From the NCBI RefSeq assembly GCF_000292525.1, contig NZ_AEYF01000003.1, positions 86,599-150,598 on the forward strand: a stretch of DNA of 64,000 bases, written 5' to 3'. The notes below the pieces were generated by a model, which saw nothing but the letters and a program-made list of their open reading frames with translations, did no database searches and had not been told where the DNA came from. The translations under genes and the position numbers were made by a program. The stretch comes from Rhizobium sp. CCGE 510 (lineage in GTDB: Bacteria > Pseudomonadota > Alphaproteobacteria > Rhizobiales > Rhizobiaceae). Of the stretch, positions 51,953 through 60,846 are shown one piece after another (position 1 is the stretch's first letter; each line of letters opens with the position of its first letter).

Positions 51953-54900
51953 CCTGGAAATCTCGCGCGAGCAAGGTCCATGATCCGCTGCTCCAAGTCG
52001 TCTAAGGCCTCGACTGGTAGATCGATCCCCTTCGTGTCGCGAAGCTCGTCGAAAAAGTAGTCGTCGATCGCATTCCGCATATTGTTTTGAGCAACTGCAT
52101 TGCTCCAGACGCCAACGATGTGGTGTGCCATAAGGACGTCAATAATCTTGATGACGATGTGTGCCACCTCGTCATCATTGACCAACTCGCCATCTGGCTT
52201 CGCCAGCTTTCCTTTCAGAATGCCGTAGAAGGCCATACCATGGTCGTTACCCTTGATTGCCTCGGGAACATTCACCCCGCGATCCTTAGAAGTGAGCTTT
52301 GATGCCAGGTCGGCGACCGCCCTGAGGTATTCACGTTCGGAAAGTCGTTTGGCGCGGTAGTCGCTGATCGTCCGCTCGAGAAGTTCGGAGAAGGTTTGAT
52401 AGAATGTCGGGTCCTGGTCCATGTTTTCGGTTATGGCACGACGGGTGGCGCTCGCAATGCGATCGGCCTTCGATGCTGGGGTGACACCGGAGTCCTCGAT
52501 TGCCGCGTTCAACGCTTCCGGATCGTTGATATTGATGAGATCGATGACTGTTTCCGCCGGCAGGGCAACGACATGATCGTCAAGTAATCTACGAATCTTC
52601 GGCTCGAATTCCTTAACGTCGACGATCTCCTGGTAACGTATCTGGACAGCGCGCTTCAGTTCGGCGAACTGCTTCCAATCACGTTTGAACTGATCAATCT
52701 TCTTTTCATCGAAAACGTCGAGCAGCTTGTCGGACGACATCGATACATGCAGGCAACGGCTGAAGGCCTTTAGCCGTTCATAGAACTCATGTCGCAGGGC
52801 TTCGTCGGCGAGCAACTGCTCGAATTGCTCCATGTCCTTCTTGTTTTTGACCGGCTTGAAGAGGTCCCATAGTTGGTCATGCAACTGCGGCAGGCGCCTG
52901 ATTTCCTCGCGCACGTCGTGAACTGCCTCGCCGAGGTCTGAACCCTCATATCCCTCGAAAGCGCTATAGGTCGTCAGCGCTGCGTCCAACTCACCGAGCA
53001 ACCCCTCGTAGTCAATGATGACGCCGAACTCCTTTTCGCCGCCATCCTCGGTCTCGAACAGGCGATTGACGCGGGCGATCGCCTGCAGAAGGTTATGCTC
53101 TTTTAGCGGCTTGCAAATATAAAGCACAGTGTTCCGCGGTGCGTCGAACCCTGTCAACAGCTTCGACACGACGATCAGGATTTCCGGATCGCCAGTTCCC
53201 TTGAAGTCCTCGATAAGCTGGCGGTTATACTCGTCCTCAGTCTTATACCGCACCATCATCCTGTCCCAGAAGACACGAACGAGGTCCTTTGATTCTTGAT
53301 CGACGTCCTCGTTGTCATCGTTGTCATCGGGGGGCGAAATGATGACGGCGCTCGAAACATGTCCGATCTCGTCCAGCACCGCCTTGAATCGGATGGCGGA
53401 CGCCTTCGATGGGGCAACCAGTTGCGCCTTGAACCCGGTGCCTTGCCAGTACTGGCGATAGTGCTCGGAGATATCAAAGGCTTTAGCGCGGATCGACTGC
53501 GTGGTCTTACTCAGCGCGTCGAGCCTAGAGAACTTGCGTTTCAGGTCGGCCTTCTGTTGGTCCGTAAGGCCGGCACTGATCTTCTCAAACCACTTGTCGA
53601 TGACGTCGCCACTCACCTGCTGCTCGACCATCCGGCCTTCATAGAGCAACGGCACGACTGCGCCATCGGCGACAGCTTCGTCGATTGCGTATTTGTGGAT
53701 CAGCCCGCCGAAGGTGGAAAGTGTGTTCTTTTCCTTCTTCAGGAGTGGAGTGCCGGTGAAGCCGAGATAGCAGGCTTTGGGCAATAGGCGGCGCATCTTG
53801 ATTGCGAATTGGCCATGCCCGCCGAACTTGCCGGTCTGGCTGCGATGGCTCTCATCAACCAGCACAAAAAGATTAACGTCCTCGTCTACATGGTCGCCGT
53901 TCCGGAGCGCTGTATCGAACTTGTTGATAATAGTCGTAATCAGGGGTGTCCTGTTGAGAATGAGCTGTAGCAGATCGGCACCGCTCGTCGCACGCCTCGG
54001 CTCCATATCGCAGGATTTGAACGTATCCTTTATCTGCTTGTCGAGATCGTCGCGATCGGTGACGATGATCAGCCGCGGACTTGAAATATCCGGGTCAAGG
54101 GCGAGGGCCCGGCCGAGCATCACCATAGTCAGCGATTTGCCCGAACCCTGCGTATGCCAGATCACGCCGCCCTTGCGTGCACCGGTGATGTCGTGCTGCT
54201 TGATCCGCTCCACAGCCTTTCGGATGCCGAAGAATTGCTGGTGCCGCGCGATCTTGCGCGCGCCGCGATCGAATACGGTGAAGCGGCGGACCAGATCGAG
54301 CAGCCGATCGGGCCGACAAAGCGCCATGATCATGCGATCCTGCGCCGTCACCACGCGCCCGCCTTCCTCACGCAGGGCAGTGAAATATTCGCGCGCACCG
54401 GCAAAGTCGCCAGCGAATATGGCTTGTTCCTCGGCGAAACCGAGTGGCCGGTTGACCGGAGCGTCGTCGTCGATCTCGCTAAAACTGATCAGCATGTCGT
54501 CGATCTGGTCGATCTCGCCCTTCAGTCGCTCAGAATCGATCGCGGCAAGCACGTCCTCCTCGGCCACTTCCTCGTCTCGCCAGGCATGCCAAAACTTCCG
54601 CGGTGTCCCGACGGTCGCATAGCGGGCGTCCAGCCTGTTCATCACCATCAGCAGCTGAGCAAAATGGAACAGCTGCGGAACCTTGTCTTCTTGCTGATAG
54701 CCAATCAACTGGCTGTCCGCCTTGGTCAAGCTTTCCGTGGGCCGCTTGTTCTCGATGACGACGAACGGAATACCGTTGACAAAGGCGACGATGTCGCAGC
54801 GCTTGGTTTCCGTCGAGCCGGTACGCTCCACGGTGAATTCCGCGGTCACATGAAAGACGTTGTTCGATGGGTTCTGCCAGTCAATAATCCGGAATGAGTA

Positions 54901-55260
54901 GCTCTTGGAATCGCCGTTGATCGTCTTGGTGATCGTGGTGCCAAGAACAAGCGTGTCATAAATTTCCTGATTGGTGGCTTTCAGGCCCTTGAGACGATCC
55001 GGCGTTGGTTTCAGCCGGCGCATGGCCTCGTGCGCATCTTCAAGGTCGAAGGCATACTCTTTGCCACGATATGTGTAACGGTTGATCCGCAGAAGCTGGT
55101 CGGCGAGGATATCATCGAGCACGACGCTGCGGAGCTTGCCGCCGCGCATAGCCAGGGCTTGCGCCTGAGATATCGGCTTGAAACCCATGGCCACGAGAAG
55201 CAAGAGTGCTGGCAGTTGGGACTGATGCTTTTCGGCGGCGTTGAATCCGTGACTGCTCAT
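51949..55260 (-). CDS. hsdR: type I restriction endonuclease subunit R
   Basis: The 1103-residue motor subunit has an N-terminal PD-(D/E)xK nuclease with RCDIVAFVNGIPFVVIENKR (Asp, Glu-x-Lys), near residues 180-200. A superfamily 2 helicase follows with Walker A TQGSGKSLTMVML (near residue 370), the DEAD-type VDESHRSQTG, FTGTPLL and the motif VI QAIARVNR. The C-terminal ~250 residues are helical and should contact the methylase. All motifs are intact. It overlaps the upstream TIGR04141 gene and the downstream metallopeptidase gene by four bases each. Confidence 0.95.
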   Translation of the reverse strand: MSSHGFNAAEKHQSQLPALLLLVAMGFKPISQAQALAMRGGKLRSVVLDDILADQLLRINRYTYRGKEYAFDLEDAHEAMRRLKPTPDRLKGLKATNQEIYDTLVLGTTITKTINGDSKSYSFRIIDWQNPSNNVFHVTAEFTVERTGSTETKRCDIVAFVNGIPFVVIENKRPTESLTKADSQLIGYQQEDKVPQLFHFAQLLMVMNRLDARYATVGTPRKFWHAWRDEEVAEEDVLAAIDSERLKGEIDQIDDMLISFSEIDDDAPVNRPLGFAEEQAIFAGDFAGAREYFTALREEGGRVVTAQDRMIMALCRPDRLLDLVRRFTVFDRGARKIARHQQFFGIRKAVERIKQHDITGARKGGVIWHTQGSGKSLTMVMLGRALALDPDISSPRLIIVTDRDDLDKQIKDTFKSCDMEPRRATSGADLLQLILNRTPLITTIINKFDTALRNGDHVDEDVNLFVLVDESHRSQTGKFGGHGQFAIKMRRLLPKACYLGFTGTPLLKKEKNTLSTFGGLIHKYAIDEAVADGAVVPLLYEGRMVEQQVSGDVIDKWFEKISAGLTDQQKADLKRKFSRLDALSKTTQSIRAKAFDISEHYRQYWQGTGFKAQLVAPSKASAIRFKAVLDEIGHVSSAVIISPPDDNDDNEDVDQESKDLVRVFWDRMMVRYKTEDEYNRQLIEDFKGTGDPEILIVVSKLLTGFDAPRNTVLYICKPLKEHNLLQAIARVNRLFETEDGGEKEFGVIIDYEGLLGELDAALTTYSAFEGYEGSDLGEAVHDVREEIRRLPQLHDQLWDLFKPVKNKKDMEQFEQLLADEALRHEFYERLKAFSRCLHVSMSSDKLLDVFDEKKIDQFKRDWKQFAELKRAVQIRYQEIVDVKEFEPKIRRLLDDHVVALPAETVIDLININDPEALNAAIEDSGVTPASKADRIASATRRAITENMDQDPTFYQTFSELLERTISDYRAKRLSEREYLRAVADLASKLTSKDRGVNVPEAIKGNDHGMAFYGILKGKLAKPDGELVNDDEVAHIVIKIIDVLMAHHIVGVWSNAVAQNNMRNAIDDYFFDELRDTKGIDLPVEALDDLEQRIMDLARARFPG

Positions 55261-56918
55261 GCGGCCTCCAAAACGGCAGCAACACCCGCAGCTTTCTTGT
55301 CGCCCCTCTTCTTTTTCTCGCCAGCGTCTTCCGGCTTTTCGATCCAGGCAAAAGCATATTTGAAGCCGGCGACCTGCAGATCGCGAGCCGCCTGACGAAA
55401 TGTCAGCAGGCTGAAGAAGGGAAGCTTTGCGATCTTACCTGTCGAGATGACAGCATAAACGACAGTAAAATCCGATGCATGAAACGCCTCCGTCGCAGCC
55501 GGCATGGCATTCAGGAAACCGGATTGACCTGTTTCAGTCTCTACGTCCGTAATCTTGTCTCTCACCTTGTCCCTTGCGGCTGCATCCAGAATCAGGACGC
55601 GCCCCGACACTGTTCCTTGATTAAAAAGGTGGCTCAACCGAGAGGATGACGTCTTGTCCTTCACGTGGATAAGCTCTTTTGACTTCGTGAGAAAATCACA
55701 CGCTTCCAGCGTCGTATTCCATCCAGATGGGACGATGAGTTTGCGATCGAGGCAGAGAAGGTCTGGATTAGAATCCTTCTGACGCTCGTTGTATTTCTCC
55801 TCATTCTCGCCGGCTTCCGCAGGCGGGAGTGCGACGCGGGGGGTCTTGTCAAAGAACTCGACAACGTCCTTGGCTAGGCTCTTGTCGATCTGGTACCAGC
55901 GGCCACCCGATAAGACGAAGATGTGGCCATCATGCTCAACCTCCGTGGCCAAACACTCCAGTAGAGGCCACTTTCCTCCACAGTCACGGCCCTCCTCGTC
56001 CACTTCGTGTATGGAATGTGAGTCAAGGTCACCGTCAGCAAACGCAGACTTGCCCCTTTCCATCAGCGCTTCGAAATAACCAGTGATATCCAAGTCCGCG
56101 AACCGAAGCTGACTGCGGAAACCCTTATACTGTATTTGATTTCCCTTCTCGGGATCGTAGATAACCGGGTAGGCCAGATGTAACCCATCCGGGTTCTTGG
56201 CTTTGAGGGAGACGTCGACCTTGATTACAAGAAGCGCTCTAAGTGCCTTAAGCGTCTTATCCTCGCGCACATGTTTAATCTGGTCGATCCAGCCGAAGGA
56301 GGTCCGATAATCAATCTTTTGGTACATCTGATAGGCGTCTGCGCAGGCCGTCGTCAGTTCCGCGATATTCAGTTTGCGGTCCATCGTAAGGCCGTCCGAC
56401 CCTGCAACCCGCGTTGCGAAGTTAGCGTTCTTTGGCTTGCCAGCCAAACCGCGAACAATATCGCGCTCAACGTCAATCGCGAAAGCTGTTTGGTCGGAGC
56501 CTCGGCTGGTCTGGCTACGACGGGAGAGTGTGTTTTCATCCGGAGTTCGAACGTCCGCACTCTTCAGAAGTTTCGGATCAACCGAATTCAGAACCACACG
56601 GAGACCGAAATCCTGTTCGAATTTCGCGGGATCAAGTTTGATGTGGCCCATGCCGAATGAAACCGCGAACCATCGGCCAGCCGTTTTGAGGAAAACGACT
56701 CCCATCGCCGAAAGGTTCTTCAGCTTGGCAAGCTCCTCCGGCGACAGTTCCAGAAACTTCGACCATTTTGGCTCGCCGCCGCCAACTGTATCCAGAACGA
56801 TCTTTGAACCTTCAATCTTTGGCCAATCAGTGATCACCACACCGGCTCGGACAGCATCCGCAGGTTCGACCTGCTCGCGCAGTAGTCGGATAGATAGTTT
56901 CTGGATACGTTCAGACAT
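55257..56918 (-). CDS. TIGR04141 (DUF6119) sporadically distributed protein inside the hsd operon
   Basis: The 553-residue protein matches my recall of the TIGR04141 family: SIRLLREQVEPADAVR at the start, a middle WFAVSFGMGHIKLDPAKFEQ (residues ~85-105), GRWYQIDKSLAKDVVEFF and the C-terminal ASDFTVVYAVISTGK. A lysine-rich tail follows. The family is found in defence contexts and has no established activity. ATG 56918 is preferred over 56924 because AGGGAG lies six bases before it. It sits between hsdS and hsdR with a four-base overlap to hsdR. Confidence 0.8.
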   Translation of the reverse strand: MSERIQKLSIRLLREQVEPADAVRAGVVITDWPKIEGSKIVLDTVGGGEPKWSKFLELSPEELAKLKNLSAMGVVFLKTAGRWFAVSFGMGHIKLDPAKFEQDFGLRVVLNSVDPKLLKSADVRTPDENTLSRRSQTSRGSDQTAFAIDVERDIVRGLAGKPKNANFATRVAGSDGLTMDRKLNIAELTTACADAYQMYQKIDYRTSFGWIDQIKHVREDKTLKALRALLVIKVDVSLKAKNPDGLHLAYPVIYDPEKGNQIQYKGFRSQLRFADLDITGYFEALMERGKSAFADGDLDSHSIHEVDEEGRDCGGKWPLLECLATEVEHDGHIFVLSGGRWYQIDKSLAKDVVEFFDKTPRVALPPAEAGENEEKYNERQKDSNPDLLCLDRKLIVPSGWNTTLEACDFLTKSKELIHVKDKTSSSRLSHLFNQGTVSGRVLILDAAARDKVRDKITDVETETGQSGFLNAMPAATEAFHASDFTVVYAVISTGKIAKLPFFSLLTFRQAARDLQVAGFKYAFAWIEKPEDAGEKKKRGDKKAAGVAAVLEAA

Positions 56919-56928
56919 TTCCATCTCC

Positions 56929-58215
56929 CTAGTCGGCCGCCTTCACGCGCCATTCTCCTGTTAAAAGCTTCTGCATCAGCCCCCGCTTCTGGCGTCGAAA
57001 CAGATCAACTTCTTTCGCTATTGCATCGAGTTCGGTGCGCGTCGTTCGCAACACCTCTACGATGGCCTTCTGCTCGACCAGAGAAGGAACGGGGAACGGC
57101 AGTTTCGAGAACTCGCTCCAACGTAGGCTGCCGCGCCTGTCTACTGACGCGCTAGTGCTGACCTCAAAAATATGCCGGTAGACTCCCGTCTTGAGCACGG
57201 CGAAAGCATATTCAACATCCACCCTTTCAGGCGCGAACCGGAATACGGTGTAGATAGGGCTAACGACGCCAACATCCGTCAGGTTCTGGAGGCCGATAGA
57301 ACCTTCTTCGATATGGTTGCTGGGGAAGCCAAAATCGCCACGCCATATCTTTTTATAGCCGGACAAATCGGCACTGAAGACCTGCTTTTTGAAGTATTCA
57401 AGCGAACGAACAAAGCCCTCATATTTTGAGCAGGAGAGAACTTCAAACTGCCCCCCGTCCGCGTTCCGTTCTGATATCTCGTTTGCCAACTTGCCTAGCG
57501 GCTCGCAGTCCCAAGATGCGGGAAGCGTGAACCAGCGGTGCGATGTCTCCGCATCCGTAATGCAGAAGTGGCTAAACTGCCGCTTTCCGAAGACCAGTAA
57601 GTTGGTCAAAGCGCGATGATGACGCGCCTTCGCCGACCGCAGCCGCTCCAGCGTCTCGATGGACTCATCCCATGTCCGGAAGATTTCAGCGATCTTGCGC
57701 TGCTCGCAGAGAGGCGGTAGCAAGATCGGCAACTTTTCGAGGGCTTGCTTCGTCAGCTTGAAGCGACCAGCACCTTGACGGGTAAGTGAGTGCGATATGT
57801 CTTTGTGCCGAAAGAAATGGAAAAACCAATCAACGGTGCATGCCACTCCATCCGCCACGAGGTGGGCGTGATTATTGACGTTGAACCGGTCTGATACCCT
57901 TATCGTTTGACTTTTCCGGCCTACATCGAGGAAGTGATCGCCATCTTCGCCAATCAAAGCGAAATCTCCCTCGGCTCTGAACTCGTCCAAGTAATCAAGA
58001 ATGCCTGTAGGTCCGTAATATGGATACGTTCCTTGCATCGTTGCCCGCGCCTCTTGGGATAAAGGCAGCCGCAGTTCATTTCTAATCGTACAGGCATTGC
58101 CTACCGTCGAGAGCTTCCAGCCAGGCGGTACACGACTAATCCCCAAGCGGTCTAGCTCTCGTTTAGTGTTCTTTGACCTCACGTCCGTTTGGGAAGCGAC
58201 AACTCCATCAAGCAT
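56929..58215 (-). CDS. hsdS: type I restriction specificity subunit S
   Basis: The 428-residue subunit has two target-recognition domains (residues ~30-205 and ~225-405), each followed by a conserved helix (LCEQRKIAEIFRTWDESIET and LVEQKAIVEVLRTTRTELDA). It ends RQKRGLMQKLLTGEWRV, the classic end of HsdS. The two domains read the two halves of a bipartite site. The ATG at 58215 overlaps the hsdM stop and has GGGAG ten bases before it. Confidence 0.93.
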   Translation of the reverse strand: MLDGVVASQTDVRSKNTKRELDRLGISRVPPGWKLSTVGNACTIRNELRLPLSQEARATMQGTYPYYGPTGILDYLDEFRAEGDFALIGEDGDHFLDVGRKSQTIRVSDRFNVNNHAHLVADGVACTVDWFFHFFRHKDISHSLTRQGAGRFKLTKQALEKLPILLPPLCEQRKIAEIFRTWDESIETLERLRSAKARHHRALTNLLVFGKRQFSHFCITDAETSHRWFTLPASWDCEPLGKLANEISERNADGGQFEVLSCSKYEGFVRSLEYFKKQVFSADLSGYKKIWRGDFGFPSNHIEEGSIGLQNLTDVGVVSPIYTVFRFAPERVDVEYAFAVLKTGVYRHIFEVSTSASVDRRGSLRWSEFSKLPFPVPSLVEQKAIVEVLRTTRTELDAIAKEVDLFRRQKRGLMQKLLTGEWRVKAAD

Positions 58216-59725
58216 CGACGCCGAGCTCCCGCAGATATCCCGCCATCTTCGCTCGAACCTCGGCCAGCTCGCCCTCGATCCGCGCGATGTCCTTCTGCAG
58301 CGCCGCGACATCAACTTCCTCCTCGGCCTCGAATGTGTCGACGTAGCGCGGGATGTTGAGATTAAAGTCGTTCTCGGCAATCTCTTCGACGCTCGCCTTA
58401 TGGGAGAATTTGAAGACTTCCGCACGGTTGCGATAGGTATTCAGCACCTTGGCAATGTGGCTTTCGTCCATGACGTTCTGTGTCTTGCTGGACGTAAATC
58501 CCCTGCTCGCGTCGATAAAGAGCACATCCTTGCGCGCTTCGTTCTCGCCGCCCTGTTCGCGAGAGCGATCAAAGACGAGGATCGCCACGGGAATGCCGGT
58601 ACTGGTGAACAGGTTGGCGGGCAGGCCAACGACGGCGTCCAGCAAGTTCTCCTCGATCAGCGTCTTGCGGATCGCGCCCTCCGAACCGCCGCGGAAAAGA
58701 ACGCCGTGCGGGACGATGACGGCCACTCGCCCGCGCTGCCGCTTGGCAATCTCGATCATATGGGTGATAAAAGCATAGTCACCCTTCGACTTCGGTGGGG
58801 TGCCGCGCCAGAAGCGCTTGTACTGGTCAGACCCGGCATGTTCTGCGCCCCATTTGTCGAGCGAGAAGGGCGGATTCGCGACGACGATGTCGAAGCGCAT
58901 CAGATGGTCGCCCTCGATCAGCGTCGGGCTGTTGAGCGTATCGCACCACTCGATCCGCGCAGCGTCCTTCGAATGCAGGAACATGTTCATTCGCGCCAGT
59001 GCCCAGGTCGCCCCGTTCGATTCCTGACCGAAGAGTGCATAGTTGTCGGAGCCGACTTCTTGGGCCGCCTGGATGAGCAATGAACCAGAACCGCAGGCCG
59101 GATCGCAGATTGTGTCTCCCGGCTTCGGCGCAGCGAGTTTGGCAAGCAGCCCTGATACGGGTGTCGGCGTATAAAACTCTCCGGCCCTCTTGCCTGCGTC
59201 CGAGGCGAAGCGGGAAATCAGATAAATGTAGCACTCGCCGATGATATCTTCCGTCACTCGCGACGGACGCAGGTCCATGGCAGGTTTGGCGAAATCTTCG
59301 AGCAGGTGCTTGAGACGACGGTTTCGATCCTTCACCTTGCCGAGATTGGCTTCGGAATTGAAATCGATGTTGCGAAACACGCCCTCAAGCTTGGTGCGGT
59401 TCTTGTCCTCGATCGCCTCGAGTGCGACGTTGATCAATTCGCCGATATTCGCTTCGTTTCGCCTCTCGTACAGATTATAAAAGCTCGCATCTTCCGGCAG
59501 AATGAAGCGCTCCCGCTCCAGCCGTCGACGAATGCGGTCCTCGTCGCCACCGAACTGTTTCCTGTAGGTTTCGACATGGTCATTCCACAGGTCTGAGATA
59601 TACTTTAGGAATAACATCACGAGGATGTAGTCCTTGTATTGGCCGGCATCGACGACGCCGCGGAACGTGTCGCACGCCGCCCACGCCGTCTGATTGACCT
59701 GTTGCTGAGTTATCTGGTCCGCCAT
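58208..59725 (-). CDS. hsdM: type I DNA methyltransferase subunit M (N6-adenine)
   Basis: The 505-residue methylase has the N-terminal helical HsdM_N domain (residues ~5-135). The N6-adenine catalytic domain follows, with GEFYTPTPVSGLLAKL, the SAM motif DPACGSGSLLIQA and the catalytic NPPFSLDKWG. The C-terminus is a coiled coil that should bind HsdS. ATG 59725 follows AAGGAAA. One base separates it from the upstream half-S gene, and it overlaps hsdS. Confidence 0.95.
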   Translation of the reverse strand: MADQITQQQVNQTAWAACDTFRGVVDAGQYKDYILVMLFLKYISDLWNDHVETYRKQFGGDEDRIRRRLERERFILPEDASFYNLYERRNEANIGELINVALEAIEDKNRTKLEGVFRNIDFNSEANLGKVKDRNRRLKHLLEDFAKPAMDLRPSRVTEDIIGECYIYLISRFASDAGKRAGEFYTPTPVSGLLAKLAAPKPGDTICDPACGSGSLLIQAAQEVGSDNYALFGQESNGATWALARMNMFLHSKDAARIEWCDTLNSPTLIEGDHLMRFDIVVANPPFSLDKWGAEHAGSDQYKRFWRGTPPKSKGDYAFITHMIEIAKRQRGRVAVIVPHGVLFRGGSEGAIRKTLIEENLLDAVVGLPANLFTSTGIPVAILVFDRSREQGGENEARKDVLFIDASRGFTSSKTQNVMDESHIAKVLNTYRNRAEVFKFSHKASVEEIAENDFNLNIPRYVDTFEAEEEVDVAALQKDIARIEGELAEVRAKMAGYLRELGVDA

Positions 59726-59726
59726 G

Positions 59727-60326
59727 TCATTTCCTTCCCGCTTTGCCGTTATCGGGCACATTCTTGATTTGTGATTGTAAACAATAGGCAATCAGCTGAC
59801 GGCGCATTTCCATGAGCTCCATAGTGAGCTCCGCCTCCCGGCGCGAGAGCGCATCGATCTTCGCCACCTTCTTCTGGGTCGCGACATCCGGGATTTCTAA
59901 TACGAGCGACTCGATGCTCGCCTTGGGGATCATCCGGATCGTCGCCCCGCGGGCATCACTATCGAAATGCCGCTGCGCTTCGGGCCGGTTAATCGCCCAT
60001 GCCAGGTATTCCGGCACAACCCCCGCTTTGGGACGCAGGATGAGGATCGGCAAAACTGCGACAGCCGGCTCGACGAACCGATCATCGAGATACGCGGCGG
60101 CATTGCGTTCACCTCTCGACCGGAAGACAACGTCGCCGGCACCGGCAAGATATCGCTCCATCGCCCCCCCGAATGTCGACTTCATGAGCAAAGCGGGGTT
60201 TACCGTCGCTGAGTCCGTTACGTCCCGCATCTGAATCGTGAGCACGCCTCCAGCATCCTCCTCAAGCCGCTCTCTAGCCGTGAAACCCGAAAGTACGTTG
60301 CAAACATCAGCAAGGCGGTAGGGCAT
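59727..60326 (-). CDS. single-domain HsdS-like specificity protein, first gene of the hsd operon
   Basis: The 199-residue protein has one HsdS-type target-recognition domain (LADVCNVLSGFTARERLEED near the start; VPEYLAWAINRPEAQRHFDS) and one conserved helix (IPDVATQKKVAKIDALSRRE). It thus has half the size of a normal HsdS. A second full HsdS is encoded downstream. A GAGGA site precedes the ATG. It could dimerise as an alternative specificity unit or modulate HsdM, which is inference. Confidence 0.82.
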   Translation of the reverse strand: MPYRLADVCNVLSGFTARERLEEDAGGVLTIQMRDVTDSATVNPALLMKSTFGGAMERYLAGAGDVVFRSRGERNAAAYLDDRFVEPAVAVLPILILRPKAGVVPEYLAWAINRPEAQRHFDSDARGATIRMIPKASIESLVLEIPDVATQKKVAKIDALSRREAELTMELMEMRRQLIAYCLQSQIKNVPDNGKAGRK

Positions 60327-60609
60327 AAAAATTCCTCTGTATCCGCATTACAGCAAGAAATACGGAAGGTTCAACCTCCTGTCAAGGCTCAATTTCTCTG
60401 TATGAGAGATACTGCAATTGTGGCGATGATTGCTTTGGCCGCCGCCCCGCGTTTGAAGACGTGCGCTAAACACTTCTGAGGATGAGTGGATATGGCGATC
60501 TTCTGTAAGACACCAAGATAGTGCTACGGCAGCCCTGCACGACAGGGTGGATCTTGATTTCCACCTGAGCAAGAAACGCTGAAAACTTACGCGTGCTCAG
60601 CAAGAAAAA

Positions 60610-60683
60610 TGGCTGGGGCGCCTGGATTCGAACCAGGGATGACGGTACCAAAAACCGTTGCCTTACCGCTTGGCGACGCCCCA
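60610..60683 (-). tRNA. tRNA-Gln (anticodon TTG)
   Basis: The minus strand folds into a cloverleaf: acceptor TGGGGCG/CGCCCCA, anticodon stem ACGGT/ACCGT with loop TTTTGGT, T arm CCTGGTTCGAATCCAGG, and encoded CCA at 60610-60612. Its 3' end faces the hsd operon. The 60327-60609 gap between them should hold the operon promoter. Confidence 0.95.
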
Positions 60684-60846
60684 CCAGAGCTTGAGCGGAA
60701 ACCGCCTGCTCAAATCGACGCCTGATTAGCAAAGCTCTTCGTCCGTCACAATGACTAAGTTGCGCCTCAAGCAGATTTATGCGCGCGCGGGGCGGTGGGC
60801 CGTGCTAGGAATTGGCGGTGTCATCGGCCTCGAGATCATTGCCTTC

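Noticed and set aside
38879..60683. Possible integration of the defence island by duplication of a tRNA 3' end
   Set aside because: Neither the tRNA-Gln nor the tRNA-Pro 3' end is repeated at the far border of the hsd operon, and no integrase gene is present.
60751..60846. N-terminal extension of the MBL-fold hydrolase with a membrane-like segment
   Set aside because: No ribosome-binding site precedes 60751 and relatives usually start at the MDSPAFDLAF-like position, so the shorter form was chosen.
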